Program-made: the position numbers and the translations under genes
In this document: positions 36,683 through 50,529 of the stretch, in pieces
Layout of the letters: every line of letters starts with the position of its first letter
Numbering within the stretch: position 1 is the stretch's first letter
Notes under the pieces: model-generated
Databases searched by the model: none
Told to the model about the DNA's origin: nothing
Seen by the model: only the letters and a program-made list of their open reading frames with translations
Assembly (NCBI GenBank): GCA_025345505.1
Contig: JANVCC010000011.1
Coordinates: 9,336,184-9,400,183, forward strand
Source of the DNA: Todiramphus chloris collaris
Lineage: Eukaryota > Chordata > Aves > Coraciiformes > Alcedinidae
Length of the DNA: 64,000 nt
Reading direction: 5' to 3'

Positions 36683-37645
36683 ACTGAAACATTATCACAT
36701 ATGAATATGAAAACCTTGGAAATTTCTACTTATAATAATACTCTACTAATACTACATTTATAGATAGAGAGTAATTGACAAGTGTGACCTTTTAGATACC
36801 TTCTAGGAGATCATGGATTTAGTGATTATCATGGAACTGCAGTTCACTTTTCCTGGAGCTTTTACTGTGTATGCAGAAATCTGGCAACATCTCTAATTCA
36901 ATTGCTTGATGTTAAATGAAGAATATTGGTAAAATACACTGTGTAATCTACAGTTATCAAAACACAAATTAACGTCATCACATGCAGTAACTCAGATTCT
37001 TACCACAGATGATATCCAAGTGAGAGCAAAGAAATCCTGACATGAATAAAGGATCTGATGTTCAGCCTGACCTGAAAATGGCATAGTCTGTCTCTCCCAA
37101 ACTTCTGATGATCAGGACAGTTAAGGTGTAAACCTTAAAATGTAATTTTAAATACTCAGTCATAATTAGAGGAAAATCTGGAGTTCAGTAGAATAATGAA
37201 TGCAGAGTTTTTATTATTTCAATCTTTTTTCTCTGCACTATGTTACCAGGGAAAAATACATCATATGTTCTGAAGAAGCTTCCCTGTAGTCACTGCAGCA
37301 TTGTACTGACCACAGACTCCAGAAGCTTTATGCGTAGGAGGCTTGAGTCCATTTGGACAAGTTGGAGATGAGAGATGACACATCTGGCAAATGGATGTGA
37401 TGCTCTTGTTTTCCAGCTCCAAGTGGGTGTATCATAGGGTGTCACTCCTGGGTATAGTAGTGGAGGCGGGGGAAGGAAGCCCCAACAAAACTATTGGGCC
37501 AGGGTGAAACCACATTCCTTTCCTGTAATGTTGAAAAAGTGAAATCGCAATGCAAATATTGTAATGAGATATGATTTGGGATTGGTTATTTCCATCTTCC
37601 CTAGTTCTGTTGTAAAACATTTATTTTCTGTAAGTTTGGGGATAA

Positions 37646-37730
37646 TTTTTTTTCTTTTTCTTTTTCTTTTTCTTTTTTTTTTTGTGTTTTTTTTTTTTTT
37701 GTTTGTGTGTGTGTTGTGGGGGTTTTTTTT
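37646..37730. repeat. (TTTTTC)n hexamer and T/GT tract
   Basis: C interrupts the T run with exact 6-nt period at 37654, 37660, 37666 and 37672. T runs and a short (TG)n follow. Confidence 0.9.
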
Positions 37731-38128
37731 AAACCACTGTTGTTATTAACAATAATTACCATCCACTCCAGTGTTTTGTCTTGCTTAAAATTCATAGTAA
37801 GCAAGAGATGATGAGACTTTTTTTTCTCTTAATTTGTTTCCTACTGACATGCCCCTTCCAATTTATCATTTGCCAAACCTACTTTCTTTTACAACAGTGG
37901 CACAATCTGTATAGACAGAAATTTTTGTTTTAAGAATGCTGGTCTTTAAGCTGTCCATGAACTAGTAACTCACAGCCACTGCGTTTTCAGAAATCGCTTA
38001 AAATAACAATTGCTTTTTCAGATAATACTTAGAACGTAGAGACAATTAGTACTTCAGTATAGTGGGCACTTCTGACCAATTTTTTTGATTATCTGAACAA
38101 CCTGGAGACCAAAGTTTAAAACTTGCTC

Positions 38129-38150
38129 TTTTTTTTTTTTTTTTTTTTTT
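38129..38150. repeat. T22 homopolymer
   Basis: Twenty-two consecutive T. Confidence 0.95.
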
Positions 38151-41100
38151 GTGCAGGATATTGCATTTTGTAAGAGAACAATGTGAGATATGGGATCCTT
38201 ATGCTGGTAACTGAAGATGTAGAAAGCACTGGTATATTCCAATTATCTTCTGACTCACTGAAACTTGTACAGTCTCTGTGGACCTCCTAATCCATTCAGT
38301 AAAACAAGCAGAAGTTGTAGATATCTGGGTAATTTAACTTAACTCAAATACCTCATCTGGACGCAGTAACATTTCTTGCATTTCTCAGTCTGGAGTTTCA
38401 ATTTTCTTGTTGTGAAATCATCTTGCTGGACAAAAAAAACACTCATGCCCTTTCCCTAGGAATCCCCAGGGGCCTTGAGCTTCTCCACCCATGACCTCAG
38501 TGATCTGGGATTCCTGGCCACCCTCCATGGCACCAGCCCATGGACCCCACACTGCCCAGACCCTCGTACTTGCTCCTGTTGCCCCAAGGCAGCTGCTGTC
38601 TGTTGTCACTGCTTGACCATCCCATGGGGCATTTGTATGTCTGCTGTCCAGAGTAAAGCTTTCCATCCCACCAGGGCTGATTGCTTACATGTCTCTCAGG
38701 AGACAGGTGCAGAGGGTCGACAATCTTCCTAAGGCATATTTTTGTAACATTTAGTACAGGATTCGTACTGTTGCAGTCTTCATTTGGACTTTGGGGGTGC
38801 AGAGAGCTTCAAATAATAAGTGTAAACTAATATGCTGTGTGTGGAGTGAAACCTGTCTCCAGGTAGAAGCTCCACTGAAGTGCTGGTATTGGGAAGTGTG
38901 CTGGCTCCTGATGTTAACTAGTGTGTTGGTTATTCCTCTCTAACACTGAGTGTGGAAGACACTTATGTGATGCCAGTGACTTTGCACAGGAGTCTGGTAG
39001 CCAGTTCCCAGAGAGATTTAATCACTGCTTTTTTCTCAGTGATGATGACCAAGTTGGACTGACTACATTGGCTGTAAATTTAAGCCCTGGTGTCCTCTTA
39101 CTGCAGCTCTAATGCCTTTATTCCTTCTGGCTTGAAGACAGGTCTTCATATGGAGAAGAACACTGACAAATTTGCTGCTTTAAAAGGGCAGAAATAATGT
39201 TGTTTGCTATAAACATGTTGCTAAACTGTGACATCAGTATTTGGGAGGGTAGCAATTATAGAAGGACCACGTGAGAAATGATCTCAGTCAATGGATAACA
39301 GCTCAGAAAATGACCTGAAAACTTTTGTCTTAAGACAAAACTTAATTTAAATCCACGTCAATTTATAATGATATAAAAAAGCTGACACTGGCAGAAATTG
39401 TACGTTGAAACCGAAATAAATACTTTTGTGGAAATATCCTTAAAAATGCTTCTTGTAGTACTGAAATTCTTTAGTAATCTGGGGATTACTGGAAAAGATT
39501 CCTGGACATAGCTCAAGTCTTTGCAGATAGATACTATCAGTCATTAAAGAAAAACATAGCTGCTCTGAAAGAGCAGAGTGACATTTTGATTGAAAATACC
39601 ATTATATTAGAAGCTCGTGTGGCTTCCCACCCCCTTTGTTCAGTATTCACTGAGGGCATGCATTGCTGTAGAAACTACTTACACTGCATAGGACACATTT
39701 GGGCTTTTCTGCCCAAATGAACTGCTCGAAAATTAAGTTTCACCTTCTGGAAACAGTTGTCTCACACTATCATTGCCTACATTTGGCAATAGGTTTTGAA
39801 AGATGCCCTCTGACTATCCTGTTATGTGAGTTTCTCAAGCTCAGAGCATGTTTGTAACTAGACATCTCTGTCTCAAAGGCACAGTGGCTTGCTTCTCATC
39901 ATTTTTTCATTTTACTATTTTTTTGTTCCAATCTTACTGCTTCCAACAAAACCATTAATGAACTGAAGAGAGAGTTCATTAGTCTAGGAATTCATTTATG
40001 GGTAAGTGTGCTCTTGTAAGCTCTTAAACAGCTCAGTGTAGTAGACTGTCAAGATAATATACACATGCATGAAATCAGAGACCTGTCATAGTGCATCACT
40101 GATTACCGCTATAATTTCCTCATTTGAGATAATGTGTGAGAGATGTATGTTTTACAAATTGTACACTTATAAATCTGACCTGTCCTTTGGACTACGTATT
40201 TCTTCTTGTACAGCTTCCATATTCCAGCAAAGCACTTGTATTCCAGGTACACTGACCGCTTCCAATGCCTTCTAAATTCTTCTTCATCCTGTTTCACTTC
40301 ACCTCTGCCCATCTCACCGAAGACAGCAGCTATCACATCATACATGCATGTATTCCTGTACTGTCTCCTTTACTACACTTTGTTTTTCATGGCAGACATT
40401 CAGTCTCAGGAGACTTGCTTTTGTTGCTTTCATGTTTTGAATGGCTTGAAAGGGGCAATGGCTGAAAGAAGAAAGGTCAACAAGCTAGATTCAAAATGAT
40501 AAATAAGCTGGTTGCTGGCATGCTGGAGCATCCAGCATTTGTTTTTTTGGGTTTTTTTTTTGACATACTGTACATTTTTATTCTTACTGGTGCTTTTTTT
40601 ATTTCAGGCAGAAACTTGAAAGGAGCTTTATTATTAATGAAGATCAGATACTGAATCTATTTGGAAAAAACCACAGTGTGATTGTGCTGCATCTGTTATC
40701 TGAACAAAAAACTGAAGTCAGAATTTTAATAGAGAGTATATGAATATTTTTGAGTCTACAGAATAGCACATCTTACTTTTCAGTGCCACTGAATCAAAGT
40801 TACTGCTACTACCTACACTGACTGATAAGAGCAAGGCCTTCTTTCTCTATTAGACTGTTAAGGTCCACAGAAAGCAACTGCCAGCCAATACAAAAAAGTA
40901 AGGATTACCTCCTAATCTTGATGATGATGTAGGTTTGGGACAAGAATAATTGGCTTTGGCTGTGCTGGAGTAGGAATAAAGAAAAAAAACAATACTGAAG
41001 AATATTGAATAATTCATCAGTATAGTAATATTTGTCAACTAATATTTAGTGCCAAACACAAGAACTCTCATGGTAAAATGTTTATGCACAAAGAAGTAAG

Positions 41101-43732
41101 AGATTTATTAACCAGATGGTCATAAGAAGGAAGACTACTGAACTGAAAAAGCAAACAGGTTGGACTGAATGGGTGGGAGTAGAGGCATATACTTTCCTCA
41201 AACTGTAGTCTGCAATGGAGGTAGGAACCACATACTGATGGAAGACCCACTATCAAATTAAGCAAGCCCATATAAAAGTGAAGCAGAGAACTGTAACCAT
41301 CACCCACTCTGGAAATGTTCTTTGTGAGTACTTGTTTTCAGATAAGAGCAGCATTGTCCATGATCAGTTTACTCCCTGGTTTGGGTATTTAAATGTTGGA
41401 GAACTAGAGCTTGAAAGAAATTATCCCTGGTTCTGAAATCACATTAGCTTTGGTAACACATTTGAAAGATTTAAATGGAAATTTTCCTTTGACCAACGGA
41501 GAAAAGCCATTGATCAAAGTATCTGACATAATGTATTAATATTGTCAATGATCCTGTCTCAGAATTATCTACAGATGTTGCACATGACTTACTGTAAAAT
41601 ATTGCATAGTTTCACTTTGTTAGTAAAGAAGCAAAAACTCAGATGTTTCTCCCAGAGAACTAGAGTTATTTTGTCCAATCAAACATTTTCTTAGACTTTT
41701 GAAAAATAGATAGAGCATGCACAGACTCTGAAGGGTCACCAGGGTTTGCTTTAGTTACATACAACAGAGAACTGAATTCCAGAAGTGAGGGGAAGTCTTC
41801 AGGAAAATTGTCTTGAAACCAACTGTCAGACTCTTAAAATTTAGGTTTTAATAGCCTACCAATACAACTAGAAAGAATTCTGAGTTACCCTGATCATCTG
41901 GTCAGTTACCAGCAGAGTACAGGATAAATTAATCAGTCTTGATGTGTCTTATACTAAAGACAGCTGTGAAAGTAGTATTCTAAATTCCAATTATTTTGAT
42001 TTTTCTTTGATTTGATAAGTGATCCCTCAAGAACTATTTCTGTTATTCATTAGTGTGTTGTTAACCAAACTGAACTTTCTTGTGAATGTTTTTATATTTT
42101 ATAATCTTGATAGTGTCTATGTCTTACCTTGACTGCTACATTGTGACCACAAACGTGGTACGCCAAGGAGGTAGGTCCATTTTGAGTAGTAGTCAACTTT
42201 TGAAACACATTGAAAAGCCAGAAGAATGCCAGCTGAATCTTCAGCTTGTTGGGATTTGAAATTCACCTGGGATTCTACCTTCTCACTGACAGGCAGCTGC
42301 ATTATGTAGGGATCATTTGGAAAAGTTCCTCCAAGCTCTGTGCCAAATATGAGATTGTGATTTAACTTCAAAGGCAAAAATGCCAATCTCAGTGTGCAGG
42401 TATTCAGATCAAAGTAATGGCACAGCCCTTGGCAATCTCAGACACTAATGCTGTTTCCAAGAATATTTAACACATAATTTGAGAAACTGAACCTGAAGTA
42501 CTTGGATGAGGAGTGTAGGTAAACCTCTTCGTGTAGGTAGTGAGAATCGATTCAGTTCTCTTCCCCAGCACTGGCTTCTTCCTACCAACCATCGCCTCTG
42601 CCTTTGCTTGTTCACTTTCCTCTGGGGCTTTTGAGTGCAGGAGGTGGGAAGGCAGTAGTACTTTCTTACAGCAGAAAATTTCTCTTGTGGCCACTACCAA
42701 CCTTGTCTTTCCTCATGTGCTTTGTAAGTGGAATAAGCAGAAGGGGTGACAACAAAAGAGATACTGTATTTGTTGCTGAGTAATTGTTTGCTTCCCTTAA
42801 CAATCCCAGACTGGGAATCATCTGGAGGGACAAATGATTGTGCCCACACAGGGCTTAGTTTAGGACACAAGGAAAGCTGGGAAGTCAGAAGATAAAGGAA
42901 TATAAGCTAAGGAAATTGGTGTCTTGCTCATGATTGTGGTGAAAGGGTAAAATTGACCACACCTCTCATTTAAAGAAAATGATTCTGTAGCACCAAATTC
43001 GAGGGCCAGAAGAAACAAACAGAAAAGATGGAATAAACAAAGGTAGAAAATACATTCTCATCCATGTCTTACTTGTACTGATATGCATATAAAACCAGTA
43101 AACATGTTGGTATGTATTGCAAATAGAACCTCATTTCTGTGAAAAGAGACAGTGGGAAAAAAATCAGTCAAAAAGATCAAACTCTACAAAAAATAGAGCT
43201 AAAACCACTCCTACAGCGTAACTGTAAAGGTGCAAGAGTAGATAAGAGTATAAATAGTCCATAGCTTTTCAAGGAAATGGAGGGGGAAGCTTGTGTAAAA
43301 ATAATCAAACCAGCCAGTATTTCACAGCCACAATGTCTGAGTTGCTCTTTTTTCACATGTATCTAAATTACAAAACAGCAGCATCTCTTCCTTGCCTGCA
43401 CAACAGGCTACTTCCAGATGGGTGACTTGTGCAATGCTGTATGAGACACCAGGTTGAGGCATCAGACTTGCAGAGGAAATACAAGAATAAACTAAGACCA
43501 AGAAAGGAGAGGAAGCATGAGGGTAGCCAAAAACATCCGCTCTCTTGCTACTGTCCTCAGATCCTCCTTGCTTCCTGACCCTTATTAGAACTGACGAGGG
43601 CAGGAGACAGCAAAGTGTGATGGGTTGCATCAAAGTTACACACAAATTTTCTCTTCTTCCTATGATAATAACACTAATATAGCACAGCTGTTCTACAGTA
43701 TGAGGTATTCTTCCTGATATTTTTTTGTTAAG

Positions 43733-43834
43733 CCTGTCTTGTCTTATTTTCTTTCCTCTTACTCCTCCCCTTTAACATCCTTCATGATTTCATTTCTCTG
43801 TTCTTCCTCCTTCTCTCTCTAACACCTTTCTCCA
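43733..43834. repeat. Pyrimidine-rich stretch
   Basis: About 100 bp strongly enriched in C and T (CTTTCCTCTTACTCCTCCCC, TTCTTCCTCCTTCTCTCTCT). It resembles a decayed CT microsatellite. I see no plausible exon directly downstream that would make it a splice-acceptor tract. Confidence 0.6.
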
Positions 43835-45189
43835 TGATGTATGACTCCAGTCTTCCCTCTGTTTCTGTCTTCCACTCCTTTGTGTCTGTTGAAAGCTTTT
43901 CAATTCAGGGAGGGAAGGATAGAAGCATGCTGTTGTGAATGTGTCTTCATGTCCTCCTTTTTCTCCACTGGGTGCAGTGATGTTTGTTACTCAGAGCTGG
44001 TCAACTGTGGTAGTTTTTATGCCTTCTCATTCTTTGTTCAAGTTGGAGATAACTCACATGCAGCTCAGCGGCAGCACGATTGTAGCTGACTAAGGTACTG
44101 ACTACCTACTGACAAAAAAGTCATGCAGTCTGAAACCATTTCTGAGTGATCTGACCTTTTGACTATGCTCCTGCATCACTGTTTTCAACAGAAAGAAGGG
44201 TACTTAAATGCTTGTGATGTGAAAACAGGGAATCCAATAAAGAGATAATTTTCTTCAGTCTCCAGTTCTTGCTGACGCTTCTTAATCTGTTCACAACAAG
44301 TGGAACTGGAACATGTAACTTACACTGGGAGAGACAAGAAAATACATTTTCTGCATCTTGAGTCTTTCATTTGAGCTCTATCCCATGTGTCACTGTGTCT
44401 TTGAAGTACGGATACAAGAGTTTCAAGTTATTATATTCACTCTCTTAGCTATAGTAATAGAAGCTCCTATTTGCTGATACAAGGAAACACATATTTAGCT
44501 GATTATATTATGGGACCTCTACAACATTTATAGTGTCCATGCTTTCCAAGATCTCATTCTTCGTCCTATGGGTGTGACTCAGATTCCATGCTCAGTGTTT
44601 ATGACTGTGTTGAAACATACGCTTTTTCAAACAAGTTTATCCTATCAGACTATTCAAGGTCTGCAGAGACATTAGTGTGTGTGACTGCTATGTTGCCCCA
44701 TTATTTACCACTATTTACAGGGAAGCACTCATATTGCCAACACCGATTTTATGTACTTTTTCTAGGTCTGCAAAATGATGAATCTTTATACCCACTGAAA
44801 TACTTTATCTAATTCGTGTGCCCCTATCAATCTAATAATAATTTTCATTTCCTTAATATAACACATTTTACTGGAATTCAAGTCACATGAAATGAAGTGT
44901 GTATTCAGGTGTGAACTACTACTTTTTTATAATCTACCATTAGGTAGAAATAAAAGCCTTGTCTCCCAAAGGAATTGGTCATGTACCACCATTTCACATG
45001 AAATTGTTTTGCATTTGTGAGTTTCTATATAGACAGCATGAAATCTCTGTCTCAAATCCCTATATTTATTCTAGAGAAACTTGTTAGGATGAGGACAAGC
45101 GCTCTTCACTCATGTAATCAGTTCCTTTCAAATCGGTCTGACACCCAGGAAAAGAGAAGCTTTCAGGGGCAGGCAATAGGCTGTGGTCA

Positions 45190-45660
45190 GCAGTAATGGC
45201 AGCTTGTTTGTTTACATTACTTTTCATCCAGAGCTCTGAACACAATTACGAGGGCAAAATTAAGAAAGTACAAAATAAGAGCAAAGCATTGATTGACTGA
45301 GTAGTGAAGGACATGCCAGCCTGTGTCTAATGAATGAGGGGCAGCCCTAATTATAAATGTATTTGCTTTATTGTCATGTCTTATAACTTTAATGGTCATC
45401 TAATGTATTTTTTATGAGATGAATATATTTCATTCAAAACCTCACGAATATGTGTGGCTGCTTTTAATTTCAATGGGAGTTGTAAAAGCTCATTACCCTC
45501 TAGATTTGTCCTTCTAATGCACTTAATTAAATATATAAATAAGATAATCAGAAAGCCTGAAGTGGCTGAGACAGTTAGCATAAAACCATCTTGCCTTCTC
45601 TTTTTATCCTAGGAATAGTCATGAGTTGGGTCAATTATCACTTTGAATTAAACTAATTGC
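45190..45660. promoter_or_regulatory. Candidate conserved non-coding element / developmental enhancer
   Basis: A roughly 470-bp block with no repeat character carries many recognisable transcription-factor cores: a FOX-type TGTTTAC at 45209-45215, CAATTACG at 45243-45250, a PBX/HOX-like TGATTGAC at 45290-45297, CTAATTATA near 45347-45355, TTAATTAA at 45523-45530, CAATTATC near 45632-45639 and CTAATTG near 45653. The mix of evenly spread homeodomain cores with non-AT linkers resembles vertebrate enhancers in gene deserts around developmental regulators. This is pattern-based inference. Conservation has not been measured, and the target gene is outside the window or unknown. Confidence 0.3.
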
Positions 45661-47938
45661 ACAACTTCCTCAGTTTAAGTGGGCTGCAGTAGGCTCAGAG
45701 TGTTACAGCATCACATGTTCTTCTTTCGTGTCTCCTGCAATGATTCTTTTCCTACACAGTGATGGGGTAGCAGTGGCATTGCCGCAGCTGTTTCAGCATT
45801 ATCTCTTAACAGGCAAATGGTAACAGAATATTTGTGGCAGCTTCATAATTTCTTTGAACCACCTTTATCCCAGTACATGCAAATAGCCTGAATTTTCAGC
45901 TCACAGACAAAGTAGTAATCCATCCCGTGCCTCACATTTTGAAGACATTGCATAATTCTCTGGAATCCAGCCACAAAAACTCTCTTTTGAAGAAATGCTT
46001 TGTGGAATGACAACATTTAGAAGCGGGGCTTACAGGAGTTGAAGTGACCAGCCTGTCTGGAGTCCCCTGACTTTGCCCCAACAATAGATGCCAGGATAAT
46101 TATTATTTTATAGTCATGTAGAGCTTTGTAAGCTTTCTGTAACAGAAATGAAAACCTCAGCATCACTGCCCCAAATAACTCACTTCAGTTGCAATGCCAT
46201 GAAGGAGGTTGGGCAACAAACCAGAATAGAACAAGGACCTTTTGGGAGGAAGCACACACTAATTTTGATAACGTTTCACATGTACTGTAGGAAGTATAAA
46301 GCCATTTCAGAAGAACATCTAGTTACTTAGCAAAGGCCTTTCATAGAAGAGGACAGAGAGAGAAAAAAGAGATTTTTAGGAAAATTGTAGAAGCATGATT
46401 TATTTTTTTTTGGTGATTTTCTTGATGGCTTGAAAGAAAAGTGGATCACTGAGATAAAATGTGACTGAGGAGAGCAGAACATCATCTTACACAAGATGTT
46501 ATGAGCATGGGGCAGAGCATGGAAGAAATGAGCTGTTGAGGGAGCTGCAGGTATGTGCATGGATCTTGCTAATGTGGCAGCAGGCCTGTCTGCGGTGGGC
46601 ATTTACAGGTACCAGGCTTTCCAGGGATATCAGGAACAGGTGTCATGGCAAAGAAGGACAAACAGGTTGTGAAGACCTGGGAATTATTACAGTGAGAGGT
46701 TGGAGGATATCTCGAGACATGAGGGGTGAAGGGTACTTCAAAAGGGAGAGAAAATAAGGGATATCACAGTAGTATGTCACTGATATCAGGGTATCTTCCA
46801 CGTCAGTTGGGCATCTGGACCTAGCTGTATAAACCTGACTCTGTTTTTCTTCATTTACTTTTTCTGTTCTTGTGGGATTTGCCTTATTGTCTTCCCTTCC
46901 CATTCCCTTTAAAGTACTGCTGCAAGAGCATTTTCCTTCTGTACAATCTGTGAGGTAAAACCATCTTCCTAACTTTTCTTTTTCCTGCCTAAATTGCTGT
47001 CTGCAAACCCCACCTGAAAAAAAATCTCTCTTAGTTCTTTACCCTACCACTTATTTTTTCTTTCATCTGTTGTTAATTTTATCAGTAATATTTTATTGTC
47101 AAGTTCACTGGAAAACATTTTCAAAAGACAATACAGAAAATAAAACATTTTCTTTCATCTAGTATTTATTCAATGGATTCTCATTTCCATTTGTCAGGAA
47201 GCAGCTGTCTTAGGAGACTGCTGCACAATACCTAACAGTCAAGAGATGTAAAAATAAAATAAAAACATTTATTTGCAATAAGTCAAATGAAAACACTTAT
47301 CATAGAATAAAAAGAATGTATCTTCATAAAGCAATTTTAGCTGCTTTTTAAACTTCACATCAGTCATCTCTCCCTGAAAGGTGTTACTTTGTTACACATA
47401 TCCCACTCCTGATGAATTTTCTGAGCTTGTGAACTTTGTTTGCTCTCTTTGGTGTTTTTTTTTTTTTTGCAAAATTTCATTTCCAGGTAGAAATTTTCCT
47501 ACTTTTTTTGTCCCATACATAGGGAAAAAAAATGCAAGAGCTGTTTCCCAGGAGATCATAAAAAGCTGTGCAGGTAAGAAAACTTTTTGTGCATTGTAAG
47601 GTAACTCGAATATCCTTATTGTGATGGAAATGCCAGACAGAAATAATTGCCTAAGACTGCTGTGGTTAATGGTGGATTATCAAGAGGCACTCAGAGTTGA
47701 ACTAGCAATGACCTTTTCTCTAGGATGGCAGAGCTGGCAAGATGTCAAAGCCCATTATCCCCACTGGTAAAATAGAGGGAGACACCAAAGCAGACAGACG
47801 TACCCTGTAATGCCTTGTCTAAACTACATTATTGATCTCTGTTGAAATCCTCTCCCTTCCTCTATGCCGAGTCTGCATGAGGTGAAGTTGCATCGAGCTA
47901 TCCAAGGCACTCAGATTACAAGATGAGCCATATTGATT

Positions 47939-47953
47939 AAAAAAAAAAAAAAG
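47939..47953. repeat. A15 homopolymer
   Basis: Fifteen A, with no attached retrocopy recognised. Confidence 0.9.
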
Positions 47954-49278
47954 GGCATTTTTGCATTTTTACATTAGCTATTGTTATAGAAATCCCATGG
48001 GTTACGCTCTGTAGTCCAGTGGGTAGATTACGGACAAAAACATTGAAAGTGAAAAATTCCTGTACATGCAAGTGAATTTTCAGAAGCAGAGTCTGAAGAG
48101 GGGTGCCTCTGCTTTTGCTCAATCTGAGACTCCTACATCTAGATCAAGATTTTTTGCTTCTCTGAGCACTGGAGGTTTCCATTGATCTCTCTCAGAGCTA
48201 GAAGCCAGCAGCTGTTCTGAAAACCTAGCCTGTGCTGAAATCTTGGACCTGCTGTAGTTAAAGGGAACTTTTCCAAGATTTCATCTGATGTAGCTAATTC
48301 TGAGCACTCAGGAATTAAGTGCTAAAAATGAGAGGAACGCATTTCCTGGTGAGTAAAATGAAGAAAACATTTAGCCACTTCTGTAAAACGTATTAAAATC
48401 TATGAAAAGTGGCATCTGGGTGATTAGGAAAAAAAGATTTCTTTTTGCAGTATCAGTGAAATCTCAAAAAAATCAAAATAAGGCTTCCTAAACCTTGTTT
48501 TATATGCCTTTACTTTCATTTAGATTTCAGGTACCTCCTTTGAAACAGAAAAGACGCTGTAAAATTATTTTTTCTTTTTTGGTATTTACCTAAGTGAAAG
48601 AGGAGAATAGTGAATTGGAAACCAAGGGTAGATCTGCAAGCTCTGTGTTTGCGTTCTCTGTAAGTCTGTACTGGCTTGGTGGTGTTCACACCATGAAAAT
48701 TTTGGATATGAGTTTTGTCACGAATTTATGTGGATTGACTGTTACCTACTTCCTTTCTATATACTGCATCCACCCAGAAGTGATGCTTTTCAAGAGAAAT
48801 GCTCAGGCACTCTGGGCAAGATCTGCAAGGTCAACTCTAAAGGTAGAAACCTGCCTCTCACTGCAGCTAGCATCTCTTGATATGAGTGTGATTCAGAACG
48901 CATTCAGGATTCTGAGATGTATAGCAGCAGCAAAATCAGGATGGCCAGTCTCCACAGACTGTAGCTGCATCCATCCAAGGTTGCCTTTCCCCATGTCCCA
49001 TTGCCACCTATAATCTGGTCGATGTCTCACACTTCTGTTTCCAAGCTTGGTATACGTGCTTACTGATGGGAGAGGACAACAACGCCGCTACAGTAACTTC
49101 CCTGATGCAAGGAGTTATGGTGCAGCACTGTCTGAAAGTTGAGCATCATCATCCATTGCTGTGCCTTGCTGTTGGTATGGAGCCATTTGTATCACATAGG
49201 AACATAGGCATACACGATCTACTGAAAGGGCTAAACCCCATACTGTTGAAACGGCCATCTAATGAGAGAAATTATTTA

Positions 49279-49319
49279 TCATATATATTATATACTATAT
49301 ATATGATGTATAACATATA
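49279..49319. repeat. TA-rich microsatellite
   Basis: Degenerate alternating TA sequence. Confidence 0.8.
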
Positions 49320-50457
49320 CACAATGCTAAAATTCAAGTTTATAACTACAAGTCAGCTAACTTCCTAAGACAAAAAAATAATCATGGGGGAAGAAGAAGC
49401 CCTATGAACTTCTCTACATATCAGAGAGGAATCAATTTCAGACAAGCATAAGAGTACTCCATTAACATATGTGCAGGTCCCAAGCAGTTATACAAGAACA
49501 CAGCTCAATGAGATTTTCTGAATGAGTCAATAAATTATGGGCTCTTGAGACACATTGTTTGCATTTGATAACTAGAAAATTCCATGGTAAAAATGGGCAG
49601 TAGGAATCCAGAGATGGGAGCCTGCTCAGAAGGCAGTGTTCTGGAGGTGGGGTTTCCACAGCTGTGTCCTAATTTAATGGTCTAATTTAAGAGGAGATGA
49701 ACTATACCACAGAAATATCTGTTTTTTCTCCACTGGCTGTAAAAGGGACCAGAGGCGAGCACTCAGCTGGGGACATCCACACCATACCATTGGGCACAGA
49801 TGACTCTCACCTTCATACTGTAGCAGTTTATTATTGCAATCACCTGATTTTTCTTTATATATTTCATTAAATTAGGTTAGCCTCCACCTCCTTGTCACAG
49901 TTCCTTATGGCTTTACTTACAAGGAATTTGGCAGGGCTTTAAAAAAAATTCTAGTGCTTTTTACCTCATGGCACTGATAGTTCCTGGGAATACATAAAGG
50001 ATATGGTTAAGTCTCTCCCTTTATTCAGGTGGGAGAATGTGCAGGATGTTTGTGTTAAGTGATAAATTAACAATTAACAATTAGGTTAATGATATTCTGT
50101 CATCACTGGATATTCTTTAAAAAAACCTTTGGTGTCTTCTATCTTGATTCAACCTTTCTTTTGGGAGAAGAGCTGCACTCCTTTGCTGTTTGTGGGCTGG
50201 CAATACTCACCAGTCCCTGCCTAAGAGTTCCAATGGTTTCCTTCTGGAAAGGACATGAGTTTTCCATGTGAAGCTGTAGTGAAAAGGGTTAGTCTGGACC
50301 TTAGAAAGGTAACTGTCATTTGTCCTGAGGTAAGCAGTAACACTCCTATACACTATACTTTATATATCTTATTGCTTCATTACTCTTATCTCAGATGGTA
50401 TTTGATCCAAGCTAGGACTAGAAGATTGCTTTGAAGACTAATTGGAGATAAAAGAAA

Positions 50458-50529
50458 TTTTTTTTTTTTTTTTAAAGACTTTTTATGGGCTGTGTTTTTG
50501 GACTATTTCCTCGAGAGGAAAAAAAAAAA
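50458..50529. repeat. Imperfect inverted repeat: T16 ... TTTCCTC-GA-GAGGAAA ... A11
   Basis: A T16 run (50458-50473) and an A11 run (50519-50529) are about 45 bp apart and can pair. At the right side TTTCCTC and GAGGAAA form a separate perfect 7-bp stem around GA (50506-50521). The two pairings are mutually exclusive at the right edge. Confidence 0.75.

Larger units (their letters stand above)
36182..45189. other. Unique sequence with simple T-rich repeats, no gene seen
   Basis: About 9 kb. Low-complexity tracts lie at 36655-36682, 37646-37730 and 38129-38150, and a pyrimidine-rich stretch at 43733-43834. A GC-richer patch at about 38440-38710 holds overlapping open frames on both strands (38475-38732 plus, 38418-38666 minus) without recognisable motifs. 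No interspersed repeat identified. Confidence 0.5.

Noticed and set aside
38440-38710. GC-richer patch that might be a CpG island
   Set aside because: CpG dinucleotides are scarce, so it does not look like an island promoter.
47690-47800. Faint resemblance to a MIR-type SINE (CTGGTAAAATAGAGG)
   Set aside because: The match is one short block without the tRNA-like head or the rest of the core. Too weak to call.
48594-49013. 139-codon plus-strand open frame with hydrophobic segments
   Set aside because: No recognisable family, no promoter or polyadenylation context, and AT-rich composition explains the hydrophobic residues.
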